In this document: positions 18,256 to 28,508 of the stretch, in pieces
Layout: the number at the start of each line of letters is the position of its first letter
How positions within the stretch are numbered: the first letter of the stretch is position 1
Position numbers and translations under genes: made by a program
The notes under the pieces: generated by a model
What the model was told of the DNA's origin: nothing
Databases searched by the model: none
What the model saw: only the letters and a program-made list of their open reading frames with translations
Assembly (NCBI RefSeq): GCF_900112415.1
Contig: NZ_FOLV01000005.1
Location: 124,001-188,000 of the forward strand
Length of the DNA: 64,000 bases
DNA from: Bacillus sp. 491mf
GTDB taxonomy: Bacteria > Bacillota > Bacilli > Bacillales > Bacillaceae_G
Reading direction: 5' to 3'

Positions 18256-18270
18256 TCAGAATGATTCCGA
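18256..18270 (-). promoter_or_regulatory. Zur-like operator upstream of znuC
   Basis: The minus strand reads TCGGAATCATTCTGA, a 7-1-7 inverted repeat with one mismatch. It differs at three positions from the Bacillus Zur consensus TCGTAATnATTACGA. It lies about 20 bp ahead of the znuC start and downstream of an AT-rich TATAAT-like stretch, which is a good position for repression. Confidence 0.75.
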
Positions 18271-18367
18271 TTTATATTTATTTAAATTATATTATAGCTC
18301 ATTACGAGTTGTAAACCAATCTGCCCTAAAATATACCTCTCATTTTAGACAACTTATCTATTATAAC

Positions 18368-18396
18368 AAAAAGCAGAGAAAATCTCTCCGCTTTTA
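18368..18396 (-). terminator. terminator after the YitT-family gene
   Basis: AAAAGC and GAGA pair with TCTC and GCTTTT in an interrupted stem overlapping the stop codon. An A run on the plus strand gives T residues on the transcript. Confidence 0.65.
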
Positions 18397-19272
18397 ATGA
18401 ATTGCTGATTTAAATTTTGCACCTTTTGTTTCTTGTGTATTCATAATGGTAATAAAGGCATTTTCGTCTACTTCATGAACAATCGATTTTAGCTTCGTTA
18501 CCTCTAAACGTGTAATAACTGCATAGATAACTTCTTTTTCTTTATCCGTATAGCCACCTTTTCCAACTAACTTCGTTGTCCCGCGGCCAAGTCGATGTAA
18601 AATTGCGTTTGATACCTCTTCATAATGGTCCGAAACAATAATTACTGCTTTTGTTTCATCTAAACCTTGGATAACCGTATCAATCGTTTTAAATGCAATA
18701 TAGTACGTCATAACGGAATACATTGCTTGTTCTACACCAAATACAACTGCCGCCCAAGCAAAAACGAAAATATTCATAAACATAACAAATTCACCGACAG
18801 AAAACGGTAATTTCTTTGTTAGTAAAATACCTAAAATTTCCGCTCCATCTAATGAACCTCCGTGCCTAATCACAAGCCCAACACCAACACCTAAAATTAA
18901 TCCTCCAAAGACAGTCGCCAAAATGGGCTCTGTTGTAAAAGGCTGAATGGAATGTAATGTTGACTCAATCAAGGCTAAACATACGACTGCAAAAACAGAA
19001 GATAACATAAATGTTTTTCCGATTTGCTTATAACCTGAGTACATAAACGGTAAATTGAGGATTACAACTAAAGTGGAAAAGCTTAGCCACCAAATATTTG
19101 GTGTAAGGAAATCTAATATGAGGGAAACACCGATTATACCACCATCAATAATTTTGTTCGGAATTAAAAACAGCTCAAGTGCCACAGCTGCACAGCCAGC
19201 ACCTATGACAATCATAACAAGACGATACACAAGATGAATTATACTTTCCTTTTTATGCTGTTGTTCTGCCAT
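18394..19272 (-). CDS. yqfU: YitT-family membrane protein (DUF161/DUF2179)
   Basis: The 292-residue protein has five to six membrane segments in the first 200 residues ([13 protein letters not shown] is typical of the family) and a C-terminal cytoplasmic DUF2179 domain (about 210-290, with [14 protein letters not shown]). The function of the family is unknown; transport is a common guess. It starts behind AGGAGG. The position beside nfo matches B. subtilis yqfU. Confidence 0.85.
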   Translation of the reverse strand: MAEQQHKKESIIHLVYRLVMIVIGAGCAAVALELFLIPNKIIDGGIIGVSLILDFLTPNIWWLSFSTLVVILNLPFMYSGYKQIGKTFMLSSVFAVVCLALIESTLHSIQPFTTEPILATVFGGLILGVGVGLVIRHGGSLDGAEILGILLTKKLPFSVGEFVMFMNIFVFAWAAVVFGVEQAMYSVMTYYIAFKTIDTVIQGLDETKAVIIVSDHYEEVSNAILHRLGRGTTKLVGKGGYTDKEKEVIYAVITRLEVTKLKSIVHEVDENAFITIMNTQETKGAKFKSAIH

Positions 19273-19416
19273 ATTACCTCCTTAAGTATCTATTTATTTT
19301 CCCCTTTATTATAACATACCCTCCCTATTTTGATGAGAAAACTAACTGTTTTGGAATATACACAAGCATATTTTACATATATTCGGATATGAGGACAAAA
19401 TAAAGGAGGGTGCAAC

Positions 19417-19671
19417 ATGAACCTCATTCAACAGTTTGTAAATAAAAAAATAAACAATATGACTTCTAAGGAATTATTAAAATACAGTAAAGAATATGAA
19501 GTGCCTATAACAAGCGAACAAGCAGATAAAATTGTCACATTAATTCAAGGAAAACAGATTAATATTTATGATATCCAAGAAAGATTACAACTTTTAAAAC
19601 AAATTGCAACGGTTACTTCTCCTGCTACCGCACAACAAATTAATACCCTATTTCAAAAATTAATAAATTGA
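19417..19671 (+). CDS. yqfT: DUF2624 protein (YqfT-like)
   Basis: This 84-residue helical, soluble protein starts with NLIQQFVNKKINNMT behind AAGGAGGG. It matches the size and place of B. subtilis yqfT, between yqfU and nfo. Its function is unknown. It shares a bidirectional terminator with nfo. Confidence 0.75.
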   Translation: MNLIQQFVNKKINNMTSKELLKYSKEYEVPITSEQADKIVTLIQGKQINIYDIQERLQLLKQIATVTSPATAQQINTLFQKLIN

Positions 19672-19717
19672 AACTTCCATCAATGTGATGTAACTATCCA
19701 AAATAGCAGGACAAAAT

Positions 19718-19741
19718 AAAAAAGGGGTGCTCCCCTTTTTT
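19718..19741. terminator. bidirectional terminator between yqfT and nfo
   Basis: The 10-bp stem AAAAAAGGGG / CCCCTTTTTT with loop TGCT lies between convergent genes and overlaps the nfo stop. Confidence 0.9.
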
Positions 19742-20636
19742 ATTGTCCTTTAATTTTCTGAAGAATCTCTTCATCAAACACACCGTTTTTCAGCATTTCA
19801 ATTTCAAATTTATACGGTGGCTTTTTATCGTTTTTATCTTCACCTACATATGGTGTTTCAAGAATTTTTGGCACATTCTGTAATTGTGGATGATGAACAA
19901 TGTGATGCAATGCTTTATAACCAATGTGACCGAAACCGATATTTTCATGACGGTCTTTTTTAGCGCCGCACTCATTCTTGCTATCATTAATGTGTAATAC
20001 TTGTAAACGATCAATACCAATCATTTTATCAAACTCATTTAAAACGCCGTCGAAATCATTAACGATATCATAACCAGCATCATGCGTATGACATGTATCG
20101 AAGCAAACTGATAATTTCTCATTATGTGTTACACCATCGATAATTCTCGCAAGCTCGTCAAAGCTACGTCCACACTCTGTTCCTTTTCCAGCCATTGTTT
20201 CTAGCGCAATGTTCACTGTTTGATCAGTTGTTAATACTTCATTTAATCCTTCAATAATCTTTTGGATTCCTGCATCCGCACCTGCTCCAACATGAGCTCC
20301 GGGATGGAGTACAATTTGCTTTGCAACACCTAATGCTGATGTTCTTTCAATTTCCATGCTAAGAAAATCAACACCTAGTTGGAATGTTTCAGGTTTCGTT
20401 GTGTTACCGATGTTAATGATATATGGTGCATGAACAATGATTTCTTCAATTCCGTGCAATTCCATATGTTTACGGCCTGCTTCTATATTTAACTCTTCAA
20501 TCGGTTTTCTTCGCGTATTTTGCGGTGCCCCTGTATAGATCATAAACGTTGTTGCACCGTATGACACAGCTTCTTCACTAGCTGCTAATAACATTTTCTT
20601 TCCACTCATCGAAACGTGAGATCCAATTTTCAACAT
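19740..20636 (-). CDS. nfo: endonuclease IV
   Basis: The 298-residue AP endonuclease cleaves 5' of abasic sites in base-excision repair. It starts with the family pattern [11 protein letters not shown] and has metal-ligand segments [41 protein letters not shown] and HINDSKN, the full tri-zinc set in order. The C-terminus is complete. Confidence 0.97.
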   Translation of the reverse strand: MLKIGSHVSMSGKKMLLAASEEAVSYGATTFMIYTGAPQNTRRKPIEELNIEAGRKHMELHGIEEIIVHAPYIINIGNTTKPETFQLGVDFLSMEIERTSALGVAKQIVLHPGAHVGAGADAGIQKIIEGLNEVLTTDQTVNIALETMAGKGTECGRSFDELARIIDGVTHNEKLSVCFDTCHTHDAGYDIVNDFDGVLNEFDKMIGIDRLQVLHINDSKNECGAKKDRHENIGFGHIGYKALHHIVHHPQLQNVPKILETPYVGEDKNDKKPPYKFEIEMLKNGVFDEEILQKIKGQ

Positions 20637-20696
20637 GTAATCACCTCTTATAAATGCAATAGCTATAATGATAGCATAATTTGTAGAAATCTGACA

Positions 20697-20932
20697 CTAT
20701 ATACAAGTTAAAAAACCGTAACTACTCAGTCACTCTATGAAAACAAGGCAGAAAAGCATTTTTTAAATGGTATGGAAGGGACTGGCTATGTATAGGAGCG
20801 GTCAGGGCCTATTTCTGTCACATGCAATGTTTAAAACAAGGAGACATGTCCTGGTGTATTCTGCAAAAGAAAAACGGAGCCTAGAAAGCAAAGCTAGACA
20901 AAGATGTCGAAAAATCAAACCGGATTTATATA
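20697..20932 (+). repeat. family A repeat, copy A4 (diverged)
   Basis: The left end CTATATACAAGTTAAAAAAC and right end GGATTTATATA are kept. The core is diverged (ACTGGCTATG..GGAGCGGTCAGGGCC..CTGTCACATGC) and carries about 35 extra bases near the left end. A short open frame inside it (20767-20958) is not a gene. Confidence 0.8.
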
Positions 20933-20944
20933 TTAATTTCTCCG

Positions 20945-20985
20945 TAAAAAAAAGATAAGGAAAAATCCTTATCTTTTCTTTTTGT
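20945..20985 (-). terminator. terminator after cshB
   Basis: AAAAGATAAGGA / TCCTTATCTTTT with an A run on the plus strand overlaps the cshB stop. It ends the helicase transcript. Confidence 0.85.
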
Positions 20986-22279
20986 TATATTTTTTCTTAA
21001 TTTTTTCGCGTTCCCATTCAAGCTTTTTCTTATAGTTCGGCTTTACTTTTTTCGGTTTTTTCACAACTTTTTGTGCCATAGCATCTAATTGGTCATTTGG
21101 CTTTTTACGGCTTTGACGGCGACGGCGAGGCCCTAATTCAACCCACTCACCTGCACGTAAGTCCACATGTTCGAATTCAATATGACGTTGCTTTTCTAAC
21201 GTATTTAATGCTTCTTCATCCGCTTGGTCATAAATTGTTGCCGCGATACCAGAATATCCAGCACGTGCTGTTCGACCTACACGGTGAATAAAGAAATCTA
21301 AATCAGATGGAATTTCGTAGTTAATAACATGACTAATTCCCTCAATATCAATACCACGTGCAGCTAAATCTGTCGCTACAATATATTGAAATTCTAAATC
21401 ACGGACTTGTTTCATCATTTTCTTACGATCACGCGGTGATAAATCACCGTGAATACGCCCAACTTTTAAACCACGTTCCGTTAAACCGTTCGCTACTTCT
21501 TCTGCCATTTTCTTTGTATTCGTAAAAACAATTGCTAAATACGGCTGATATTGCAGTAACAGATTTTTGACAAGTTCAACTTTATTACGGTGCCTTGACG
21601 GAATAAGATGATGTTCAAGATTAATCGCTGCTATTTGCTTTGGATTAATATGAATATGCTCTGGATTCTCCATATATTTCTTCATAAATGGTTTTAACTT
21701 TTGTGGAATTGTCGCTGAGAAAACAAGCATTTGCAAATTTTTAGGCATACGCGATGCAATTTTATCCACATCATGAATAAAGCCCATATCAAGCATTAAA
21801 TCTGCTTCATCGACAACAATTGCAGAAACCGTATGTACAAATAGCGCTTGTTCTTCCACTAAATCTTTAATACGCCCTGGTGTTCCCACCACAACATGCG
21901 GTTGTTTCTTCAATTTTTCAATTGAACGTTGTTTATCTGTTCCACCGATAAAACAGCGAGCTGTAATCATTTTGTCTTCTTCACAAAACTTTGTTAACTT
22001 GACGATTTCTGCATAAATTTGCTGCGCTAACTCACGAGTTGGAGCTGTAATTACAAGTTGTACTTCTTCTCTAGTTGCATCAATACGATTTAATGTTGGA
22101 AGTAAATATGCATGCGTTTTTCCAGATCCTGTTTGTGATTGTCCAATAATACTAACGCCCTTTTTCACAACCGGAAAAATCTTTTGTTGAATTTCTGTTG
22201 GCTCTGAAAAACGTAATTCACGAATTGCATCTATTAAAAATGGTTGAAAATTATACTGTGTAAATGTTTGCACTGTCAT
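20969..22279 (-). CDS. cshB: DEAD-box RNA helicase CshB
   Basis: The 436-residue helicase carries the motifs in order: Q-motif region (SEPTEIQQKIFP), GSGKT, PTRELA, VVDEADLMLD, SAT, and HRVGRTARAG. The C-terminus is a basic tail rich in Lys and Arg. CshB-type enzymes work in cold-shock RNA remodelling and ribosome assembly. ATG 22279 behind AAGGTGG gives the usual N-terminus (TVQTFTQYNFQPF); the frame to 22315 is an extension. Its place between nfo and yqfQ matches B. subtilis cshB (yqfR). Confidence 0.94.
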   Translation of the reverse strand: MTVQTFTQYNFQPFLIDAIRELRFSEPTEIQQKIFPVVKKGVSIIGQSQTGSGKTHAYLLPTLNRIDATREEVQLVITAPTRELAQQIYAEIVKLTKFCEEDKMITARCFIGGTDKQRSIEKLKKQPHVVVGTPGRIKDLVEEQALFVHTVSAIVVDEADLMLDMGFIHDVDKIASRMPKNLQMLVFSATIPQKLKPFMKKYMENPEHIHINPKQIAAINLEHHLIPSRHRNKVELVKNLLLQYQPYLAIVFTNTKKMAEEVANGLTERGLKVGRIHGDLSPRDRKKMMKQVRDLEFQYIVATDLAARGIDIEGISHVINYEIPSDLDFFIHRVGRTARAGYSGIAATIYDQADEEALNTLEKQRHIEFEHVDLRAGEWVELGPRRRRQSRKKPNDQLDAMAQKVVKKPKKVKPNYKKKLEWEREKIKKKYNKKKR

Positions 22280-22364
22280 ACATTCCACCTTCTTTCTTAT
22301 TTCTACTGCGTTCATTAATCAGTCAAGTTACCATTATATCGAAATCTATCAGTAAAATCTATCT

Positions 22365-22564
22365 TTATATATATCCATTTTCATTTTCCGACATCTTTGT
22401 CTAGCTTTGCAGCACACAACATGACCTGCACTCGCTCGCCTCCTCTGTTTTAAACCTCGCACGTGGCAGAAATAAGCCCTGACCGTTTCTATGCATGGTC
22501 TGATGCTCTCGCCCGCCTAAAACAAAGAGGGTTTTTTATATCTTTTTTAACTTATCCATCTATA
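22365..22564 (-). repeat. family A repeat, copy A5
   Basis: On the minus strand it begins TATAGATGGATAAGTTAAAAAA. It contains GGCGGGCGAGAGCATC, ATGCATAGAAACGGTCAGGG and CTGCCACGTGC, and it ends GGATATATATAAAG. It lies in the divergent promoter region between cshB and yqfQ. Confidence 0.85.
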
Positions 22565-22654
22565 ATTCAGCATTTCAACAGAAAAACTAACCTTCTTTCT
22601 CTCCATTGCATATTGTAGTGTATATTACCTAATTGAAGAAAGGAGGATTTCCTA

Positions 22655-23320
22655 ATGTATATGAAATCCCCTCCCTATCAACAAATGTACACGCAATCTC
22701 CCTATCCTCATACCATGTACCCAACACAAGGCATGCAACCGATGATGCCTAAGAAAAAAGGAATTCTTGCAAAATTGTTTCAAAAACGCAATCCCGCTAC
22801 AGATTATATGTATATGATGCCCCCTTATAGACAATTGGAAACATACCCAAATGCACAATACCAACACAACCAGCCATATATGCACCCTCCAAAACAGCAA
22901 CAACAAATGATGCAGCCTCAAATGATGGCAGAAGGTGAAACACGAGGAACAGCAGGAAACGCATCTAGTGGAATTGGCAGTTTTTTCACGAACTTTATTT
23001 CAAATCCAACTGGAATGATAAACAACGTTGAAAAAGTTGTCCAAATGGCCCAGTCCGTTGGTCCTGTCGTGCAGCAATATGGACCGATTGTCCGCAACAT
23101 TCCTAGCATCATGAAGATACTTTCATCCGGAAAAAACACTGAGGAAAAACAAACAGAAGTAGCCGAAAAACAAACAGAAGTAGTCGCGGTCTCCCCTTCC
23201 ACTCCATCTAAAAAAATACCTATTACAAGAGAACCAATTGCTCCTAAAATCATAATTGAGGATGAGGCAGTAGTAGAAAACGTACAGTCTACTACCCCTA
23301 AACCAAAGCTATACGTATAA
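22655..23320 (+). CDS. yqfQ: YqfQ/VrrA-type proline- and glutamine-rich protein
   Basis: The 221-residue protein has an N-terminal region rich in Pro, Gln, Tyr and Met (residues 1-95). A central conserved segment (about 100-150: [16 protein letters not shown]) and a polar tail follow. This layout and its position upstream of ispH match YqfQ; the variable-repeat protein VrrA of B. anthracis is, as I recall, the same family. A 21-bp direct repeat (23144-23164 and 23165-23185) encodes two copies of EKQTEVA/V. The function is unknown; a spore-related role has been suggested for relatives. It starts behind AAAGGAGG. Confidence 0.8.
   Translation: MYMKSPPYQQMYTQSPYPHTMYPTQGMQPMMPKKKGILAKLFQKRNPATDYMYMMPPYRQLETYPNAQYQHNQPYMHPPKQQQQMMQPQMMAEGETRGTAGNASSGIGSFFTNFISNPTGMINNVEKVVQMAQSVGPVVQQYGPIVRNIPSIMKILSSGKNTEEKQTEVAEKQTEVVAVSPSTPSKKIPITREPIAPKIIIEDEAVVENVQSTTPKPKLYV
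23144..23185 (+). repeat. two 21-bp direct repeats inside yqfQ
   Basis: GAAAAACAAACAGAAGTAG is repeated in frame with two differences at the end of the second unit. It keeps the reading frame and is a potential length-variable locus. Confidence 0.85.
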
Positions 23321-23411
23321 CATTTCTTTGTCATCTGCTTTCTTCTCCTTTATAATGAAAAGGATTAGCTTTATAAAAACAAATCCTTTTTTAAAGGAGC
23401 GGATTAATTAC

Positions 23412-24353
23412 ATGAAAATCGTTAAAATTTCTCCTCGCGGCTATTGCTACGGCGTTGTAGACGCGATGGTCATTGCGCGCAATGCAGCGCTCGATAAAAC
23501 ATTACCAAGACCAATTTATATCTTAGGCATGATTGTCCACAACAAACATGTAACAGATGCATTTGAGGAAGATGGCATCATTACACTTGATGGCCCAAGT
23601 CGCTTAGATATTTTAGAAAAAATCGAGTCTGGAACTGTTATTTTTACAGCTCACGGTGTATCTCCAGAAGTAAAGCAACGCGCCAGGGAAAAGGGTTTAA
23701 CAACAATTGACGCAACATGTCCTGACGTTACAAAAACACACGACTTAATTGAAGCAAAAAAAGACGAAGGCTACCATATTATTTATATCGGTAAGAAAGG
23801 ACACCCTGAACCTGAAGGTGCAGTCGGAATTGCCCCGGATATTGTCCATCTTATCGAGAAAGAAGCAGACCTTGAAACACTTATCATTCCAACGGAAAAA
23901 ATTCTAGTTACAAACCAAACGACGATGAGTCAATGGGATGTTCAACATATTATGGAGAAAATTCAAGAAAAGTTTCCAACAGCTGAGTTTCATAAAGAAA
24001 TTTGCCTTGCTACGCAAGTGCGTCAAGAAGCTGTTGCAAAACAAGCAAATGTTGCTGAATTAACGATTGTCGTTGGCGATCCAAAAAGTAACAACTCTAA
24101 TCGTCTTGCACAAGTATCTGAAGAGATTGCTAATACAAAAGCGTACCGCGTTGCCGATGTAAGTGAAATTCAATTAGAATGGCTACAAGGTGTAGAAACA
24201 GTCGCTATTACAGCAGGTGCTTCTACACCAACGCCTATTACAAAAGAAGTAATTGCATTCTTTGAACAGTACGATCCAACAAACCCTGCAACGTGGGAAC
24301 GTAAGCGAAACGTACCATTACAAAAAATCTTACCAAAAGTTAAAGCAAAATAA
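23412..24353 (+). CDS. ispH: 4-hydroxy-3-methylbut-2-enyl diphosphate reductase
   Basis: This last MEP-pathway enzyme makes IPP and DMAPP. The three cluster-binding cysteines are visible in GYCYGVVDA (residue 12 or 13), [10 protein letters not shown] and [12 protein letters not shown]. The catalytic segments [13 protein letters not shown] and [10 protein letters not shown] are also present. ATG 23412 gives the family's N-terminus [13 protein letters not shown]; the frame to 23328 is an extension. The GGAG upstream is about 12 bases away, a little long. Confidence 0.95.
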   Translation: MKIVKISPRGYCYGVVDAMVIARNAALDKTLPRPIYILGMIVHNKHVTDAFEEDGIITLDGPSRLDILEKIESGTVIFTAHGVSPEVKQRAREKGLTTIDATCPDVTKTHDLIEAKKDEGYHIIYIGKKGHPEPEGAVGIAPDIVHLIEKEADLETLIIPTEKILVTNQTTMSQWDVQHIMEKIQEKFPTAEFHKEICLATQVRQEAVAKQANVAELTIVVGDPKSNNSNRLAQVSEEIANTKAYRVADVSEIQLEWLQGVETVAITAGASTPTPITKEVIAFFEQYDPTNPATWERKRNVPLQKILPKVKAK

Positions 24354-24404
24354 ACTTTTCATCAGTAAAGGTTTTTTGCTCGCAAATTGCAGGATGATAC
24401 AAAC

Positions 24405-24448
24405 AAGAGGCTGTTCCAAAAGTTTCACTTTTGGAACAGCCTCTTTAT
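24405..24448 (+). terminator. terminator after ispH
   Basis: A perfect 18-bp stem (24405-24422 with 24428-24445, loop TTTCA) ends in CTCTTTATTC. It is very strong and could stop transcription in both directions. Confidence 0.85.
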
Positions 24449-24462
24449 TCTTATATAGAATA

Positions 24463-24575
24463 AGCTGACTAAAAAGTGGGCTTTTTAGTCAGCTCAGCGA
24501 ATCGACCACTTGTATGTCGAATCATCGATATATTACAAAGAACGGTCGATAGCCGAAAAAAGGACCGATTTTTTT
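24463..24575. other. structured intergenic stretch between ispH and yqfO
   Basis: A second perfect hairpin (14-bp stem 24463-24476 with 24481-24494, loop TGGG) is followed by a sequence with CGGTC / GACCG and a T run at about 24543-24574. No open frame or known RNA was recognised. It may be a remnant of a repeat or an extra terminator for yqfO. Confidence 0.55.
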
Positions 24576-24579
24576 CATT

Positions 24580-25701
24580 CTATACAAATGTAAATGGATC
24601 TGTATGTAATTCGGAAGCATGAATACGCGCAGTAAATTTTTTCGCATCCACTTTTTCTTGCAATTGTTTTTGTACACCTTTTTTCATTACTTTTTCTACG
24701 TTATGCCCTGGGTCTACAATATTTAATCCGAGCATCATCGCATCATGCGCAACGTGATAATACATATCTCCCGTTACATATACGTCTGCCCCTTTAAACT
24801 TCGCTTGCTTTATATACTTATTTCCGTCTCCGCCAAGTACAGCTATTTTCTTCACCGTTTGCTGTAAGTTACCGACAACACGAGCTCCCTTTACATCAAG
24901 GGATTGTTTCACATGTTCCGCAAATTGTTGTAATGTCATTTCTTGCGGCAAGTAGCCAATTTTTCCAAGTCCTAACGTTTCACCTTTGTTCTCTAGCGGA
25001 TAAATATCGTATGCCACTTCTTCATATGGGTGTGCGCCAAGCATCGCCTTCATAATTTTACGTTGCAACGACGCTGGGATAATCGTTTCAATACGAACTT
25101 CTTCTACCTGTTCTAAACGCCCTGCCGCTCCGATATACGGATTCGTCCCTTCTTGTGGTAAAAATGTACCCTTACCTTCACTATTAAACGTACAATGACT
25201 ATAGTTTCCGATATATCCTGCTCCTGCATCACCAATTGCTTGACGTACTGTTTCTACATGCGAAGAAGGAACAAATACAACTAGCTTTTTCATTTCTTCT
25301 GTATGAGTGGGAACAAGCACCTCTGTTTCCTGCAATCCTAACGCATCTGCCAACAAATCGTTCACACCGCCTTTTGCGATATCAACATTTGTATGAGCAG
25401 CATAAATTGCTATATCGTTTTTTATACACATTTCGATAATACGCCCGTATGCTTGCTCTGTAAGTATTGCTTTAAGCGGATTAAAAATAAGCGGATGATG
25501 GGCAATAATTAAATTTACCCCTTTTTCAATTGCTTCTTGTACAACTTCTTCTGTTACATCAAGCGCAATTAACACATTCTCTACCGGTTTATTTAATGCA
25601 CCAATTTGTAATCCAACTTTATCACCCTCGACCGCTAAATGTTTCGGGTACATACTTTCAAACAAAGAAATGATTTCGTATCCATTAGGCGTTTTACTCA
25701 T
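24580..25701 (-). CDS. yqfO: Nif3-like dinuclear metal-centre protein YqfO
   Basis: The 373-residue protein has the two halves of the Nif3/GTP cyclohydrolase I type 2 family. The metal-binding histidines lie in AHHPLIFNPLK, with further ligands in TNVD and GDMYYH near the C-terminus. A PII/CutA-like insert lies between (about residues 130-230, KLVVFVPSSHVETVRQ..). The in vivo role is uncertain. Its start overlaps the trmK stop by four bases, as in B. subtilis. Confidence 0.92.
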   Translation of the reverse strand: MSKTPNGYEIISLFESMYPKHLAVEGDKVGLQIGALNKPVENVLIALDVTEEVVQEAIEKGVNLIIAHHPLIFNPLKAILTEQAYGRIIEMCIKNDIAIYAAHTNVDIAKGGVNDLLADALGLQETEVLVPTHTEEMKKLVVFVPSSHVETVRQAIGDAGAGYIGNYSHCTFNSEGKGTFLPQEGTNPYIGAAGRLEQVEEVRIETIIPASLQRKIMKAMLGAHPYEEVAYDIYPLENKGETLGLGKIGYLPQEMTLQQFAEHVKQSLDVKGARVVGNLQQTVKKIAVLGGDGNKYIKQAKFKGADVYVTGDMYYHVAHDAMMLGLNIVDPGHNVEKVMKKGVQKQLQEKVDAKKFTARIHASELHTDPFTFV

Positions 25702-26405
25702 GATAAAATCTCCTCAATCATACGGATCTTCTCTAACACTTCTGCACGTTTCGCTTTTGTCTCTTCTGTTTCTGTGGCACGCTCTAATTGCTTACAAATG
25801 TTCTCAAAGTTTTTTCGTTCACTTTCCCATTTTTCTACAAACACTTCATTTTTCTCTTTCATTAAAAATGGTCCTATGAATAAAGCTTCTTCTTTTTTCT
25901 CCTTGTAGGGTGCTAGAACATCGCCCTGTTCTCCTACTAAAATTTCGTAAATCTTTCCGTCTTCTTTTACGATTTTTTCTTTGATTAATTCCCAGCCATT
26001 CTCAATAAACCATTCACGAATATGATGTGCAGCGATGTTTGGTTGTAAAACTAAACGTGTCACACCTTTTAGCTTCTCTTTTCCATTTTCTAAAATATCA
26101 CGAATTAGCGCACCGCCCATACCTGCAATTGTAATTACATCTACTTCACCTGGCGCGATGACTTCTAAACCATTCCCTTTACGTACGCTCACTTTGTCTT
26201 GCAATCCGCATTCTGCTACTGTAGCTTGTGCAGAACGAAATGGACCTTCTACAACCTCTCCTGCTACTGCCTGCACGGCAATATGATGTAAAATTGTATA
26301 GCAAGGTAAATAAGCATGATCCGAGCCAATATCTGCAACAGTGGAACCCGCTGGAATTTCAAGTGCCACTTCTTCTAATCGTTTTGAAAGCTTTACTTCA
26401 TTCAT
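25698..26405 (-). CDS. trmK: tRNA (adenine22-N1)-methyltransferase
   Basis: The 235-residue Rossmann-fold methyltransferase has the SAM-binding segment STVADIGSDHAYLP and the family segment TIAGMGGALIRDIL. It methylates A22 in the D-loop of tRNAs. The C-terminus is a helical coiled region (about 175-235). It is translationally coupled with yqfO. Confidence 0.94.
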   Translation of the reverse strand: MNEVKLSKRLEEVALEIPAGSTVADIGSDHAYLPCYTILHHIAVQAVAGEVVEGPFRSAQATVAECGLQDKVSVRKGNGLEVIAPGEVDVITIAGMGGALIRDILENGKEKLKGVTRLVLQPNIAAHHIREWFIENGWELIKEKIVKEDGKIYEILVGEQGDVLAPYKEKKEEALFIGPFLMKEKNEVFVEKWESERKNFENICKQLERATETEETKAKRAEVLEKIRMIEEILS

Positions 26406-26532
26406 TTATTTCAATTGCTCCTTCTCTTTCAGTCTGTCTCCATGATATAGAATTTATAGTTGTGATTGCAAGTAGATAAATCATTTTACTCCGCTTATCA
26501 ACCATTTATTTTTAAATTCAATGTCTTACAAA

Positions 26533-26566
26533 TAAAAAAGCTCTTTACTTAGGCGCGTAAAGAGCT
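26533..26566 (-). terminator. terminator after cccA
   Basis: The stem AGCTCTTTAC / GTAAAGAGCT with an 8-base loop is followed on the minus strand by a T tract. Confidence 0.88.
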
Positions 26567-26582
26567 ACTATGTAATCCACTA

Positions 26583-26942
26583 TTATTTTTTCTTTGATAA
26601 CCAATCCGCTACTTTCGTTGCTTGATCCGCTGGAATAATACCTGGTGGCATATTTCCTTTTCCTTTTACAATCACTTCTTGGATTTGATCTTTCGAGAGC
26701 TTACCGCCAACTTTTTGTAAATTAGGACCGACTGCTCCCTGCAATTGCTCACCATGACAACTTGTACAACTTTGCTTTACAATCTCTTCTGGTTTTGCTG
26801 CTGTTTGTGTCGTTTTTCCCCCGTTTTTCTGCGCGTCAGATAGTTCCTTTGATTTATGCAAGCCTTGAAATGAAAATACAAACATAACAATAATTCCCAA
26901 TACAGCAATAAGAGCAAATGGAATCAACGGATTACGCTTCAT
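26583..26942 (-). CDS. cccA: membrane-anchored cytochrome c-550
   Basis: The 119-residue protein has one N-terminal membrane anchor (residues 6-27), a linker, and a haem domain with CTSCH (about 59-63). The axial methionine is in [11 protein letters not shown]. It carries electrons on the outer face of the membrane. The position upstream of sigA matches B. subtilis cccA. The 385-bp gap to sigA (26943-27327) is AT-rich and shows only the sigA terminator. Confidence 0.94.
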   Translation of the reverse strand: MKRNPLIPFALIAVLGIIVMFVFSFQGLHKSKELSDAQKNGGKTTQTAAKPEEIVKQSCTSCHGEQLQGAVGPNLQKVGGKLSKDQIQEVIVKGKGNMPPGIIPADQATKVADWLSKKK

Positions 26943-27279
26943 TTTTTCTTTTTCCCCCTCTATCTCCCCTAATAGTTTGATGATTCAGTCATTTCTATTG
27001 TACTTGAAAACAATCTACCAGAAAAGACCAAACTACAATATGTCAAAAATATTCCGCATATTCAATTAATTATCCAACTACAAATTCACGTAATTTTATG
27101 CCAAATATCCTCTTTTCTCATCATAAACAGTTACATTCTCCAAATATTTTTGTAAAGAATACACGAAATTAATCGAAAAATCGAAAAATGACTATTTGCA
27201 AATCAAAAGACAATTCTGTAAAATAAATTACAAGAATTGTAATTGCTACTGACAAATAATTTTTAATAAAAATTAACAA

Positions 27280-27317
27280 AAGAAAAAAGTTTACTTCACA
27301 TTCATGAAGTAAACTTT
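27280..27317 (-). terminator. terminator after sigA
   Basis: A perfect 13-bp stem (27286-27298 with 27305-27317) with T residues downstream on the minus strand lies just after the sigA stop. Confidence 0.9.
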
Positions 27318-27327
27318 ATACAAAGCT

Positions 27328-28449
27328 CTATTCTAAGAAATCTTTCAAGCGTTTGCTACGGCTTGGGTGTCTTAATTTACGAAGTGCTTTTGCTTCAATT
27401 TGACGAATACGCTCTCTCGTAACGCCGAATACTTTCCCAACTTCTTCAAGCGTACGAGTTCGTCCATCGTCTAAACCAAAGCGAAGACGAAGAACATTTT
27501 CTTCACGATCTGTTAATGTATCTAGTACATCTTCTAATTGCTCTTTTAGCAATTCATATGCTGCATGGTCTGCAGGAGATGTTGCTTCTTGGTCTTCAAT
27601 AAAATCACCTAAATGAGAGTCATCCTCTTCACCAATTGGTGTTTCAAGAGATACAGGCTCTTGTGCAATCTTTAAGATTTCGCGTACTTTTTCAGGAGCA
27701 AGATCCATTTCTTCACCAATTTCTTCTGGAGATGGCTCACGACCTAAATCTTGTAATAATTGACGTTGAACACGAATCAATTTATTAATTGTTTCAACCA
27801 TATGAACTGGTATACGAATTGTTCTTGCTTGGTCCGCAATTGCACGTGTAATGGCCTGACGAATCCACCACGTTGCATACGTACTAAATTTATATCCTTT
27901 GCGGTAATCAAACTTTTCAACTGCTTTAATTAGACCCATATTCCCTTCTTGAATTAAGTCTAGGAAAAGCATACCGCGGCCAACATAACGTTTTGCAATA
28001 CTTACAACTAGGCGTAAGTTTGCTTCTGCAAGACGGCGTTTCGCTTCTTCATCGCCTTCTTCAATACGTTTTGCAAGAGCAATTTCTTCTTCAGCAGATA
28101 GTAAGTCAACACGACCAATTTCTTTTAAGTACATACGAACAGGATCATTAATTTTCACACCTGGTGGTACACTTAAATCATTTAAGTCAAACTCTTCTTC
28201 AGCTTTGGCTAATTGACGAGTATTTGGGTCTTCATCGCTGTCGCCAACTAAATCGATTCCTTGTTCACCTAAATATTCATAATATTCATCCATTTGATCG
28301 GATTCAATATCAAATCCACTCATGCGTTCTGCGATCTCTTCATATGTAAGAACGCCACGTTTTTTTCCGAGCTCTGTGAGTTGCTCTTTCACTTGCTCAA
28401 GTGTCATATCAGTTTCAATTTGTTTAGAACGAGCTGGTTTATCAGCCAT
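27328..28449 (-). CDS. sigA: RNA polymerase primary sigma factor SigA
   Basis: The 373-residue factor contains region 1.1, region 1.2 ([11 protein letters not shown]), region 2 with [20 protein letters not shown] and [11 protein letters not shown], region 3, and region 4 with the -35 helix ([18 protein letters not shown]). It directs housekeeping transcription. It follows yqxD and dnaG, the conserved macromolecular-synthesis operon. Confidence 0.98.
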   Translation of the reverse strand: MADKPARSKQIETDMTLEQVKEQLTELGKKRGVLTYEEIAERMSGFDIESDQMDEYYEYLGEQGIDLVGDSDEDPNTRQLAKAEEEFDLNDLSVPPGVKINDPVRMYLKEIGRVDLLSAEEEIALAKRIEEGDEEAKRRLAEANLRLVVSIAKRYVGRGMLFLDLIQEGNMGLIKAVEKFDYRKGYKFSTYATWWIRQAITRAIADQARTIRIPVHMVETINKLIRVQRQLLQDLGREPSPEEIGEEMDLAPEKVREILKIAQEPVSLETPIGEEDDSHLGDFIEDQEATSPADHAAYELLKEQLEDVLDTLTDREENVLRLRFGLDDGRTRTLEEVGKVFGVTRERIRQIEAKALRKLRHPSRSKRLKDFLE

Positions 28450-28508
28450 TTGTTCCCCTCCTTACGTGAGATACAAACAATGATTATAGTAAGTTTTTAT
28501 ACAAAAAG

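Noticed and set aside
20767-20958. 63-codon frame on the plus strand
   Set aside because: It lies wholly in repeat A4 and the cshB terminator; no other A copy keeps the frame.
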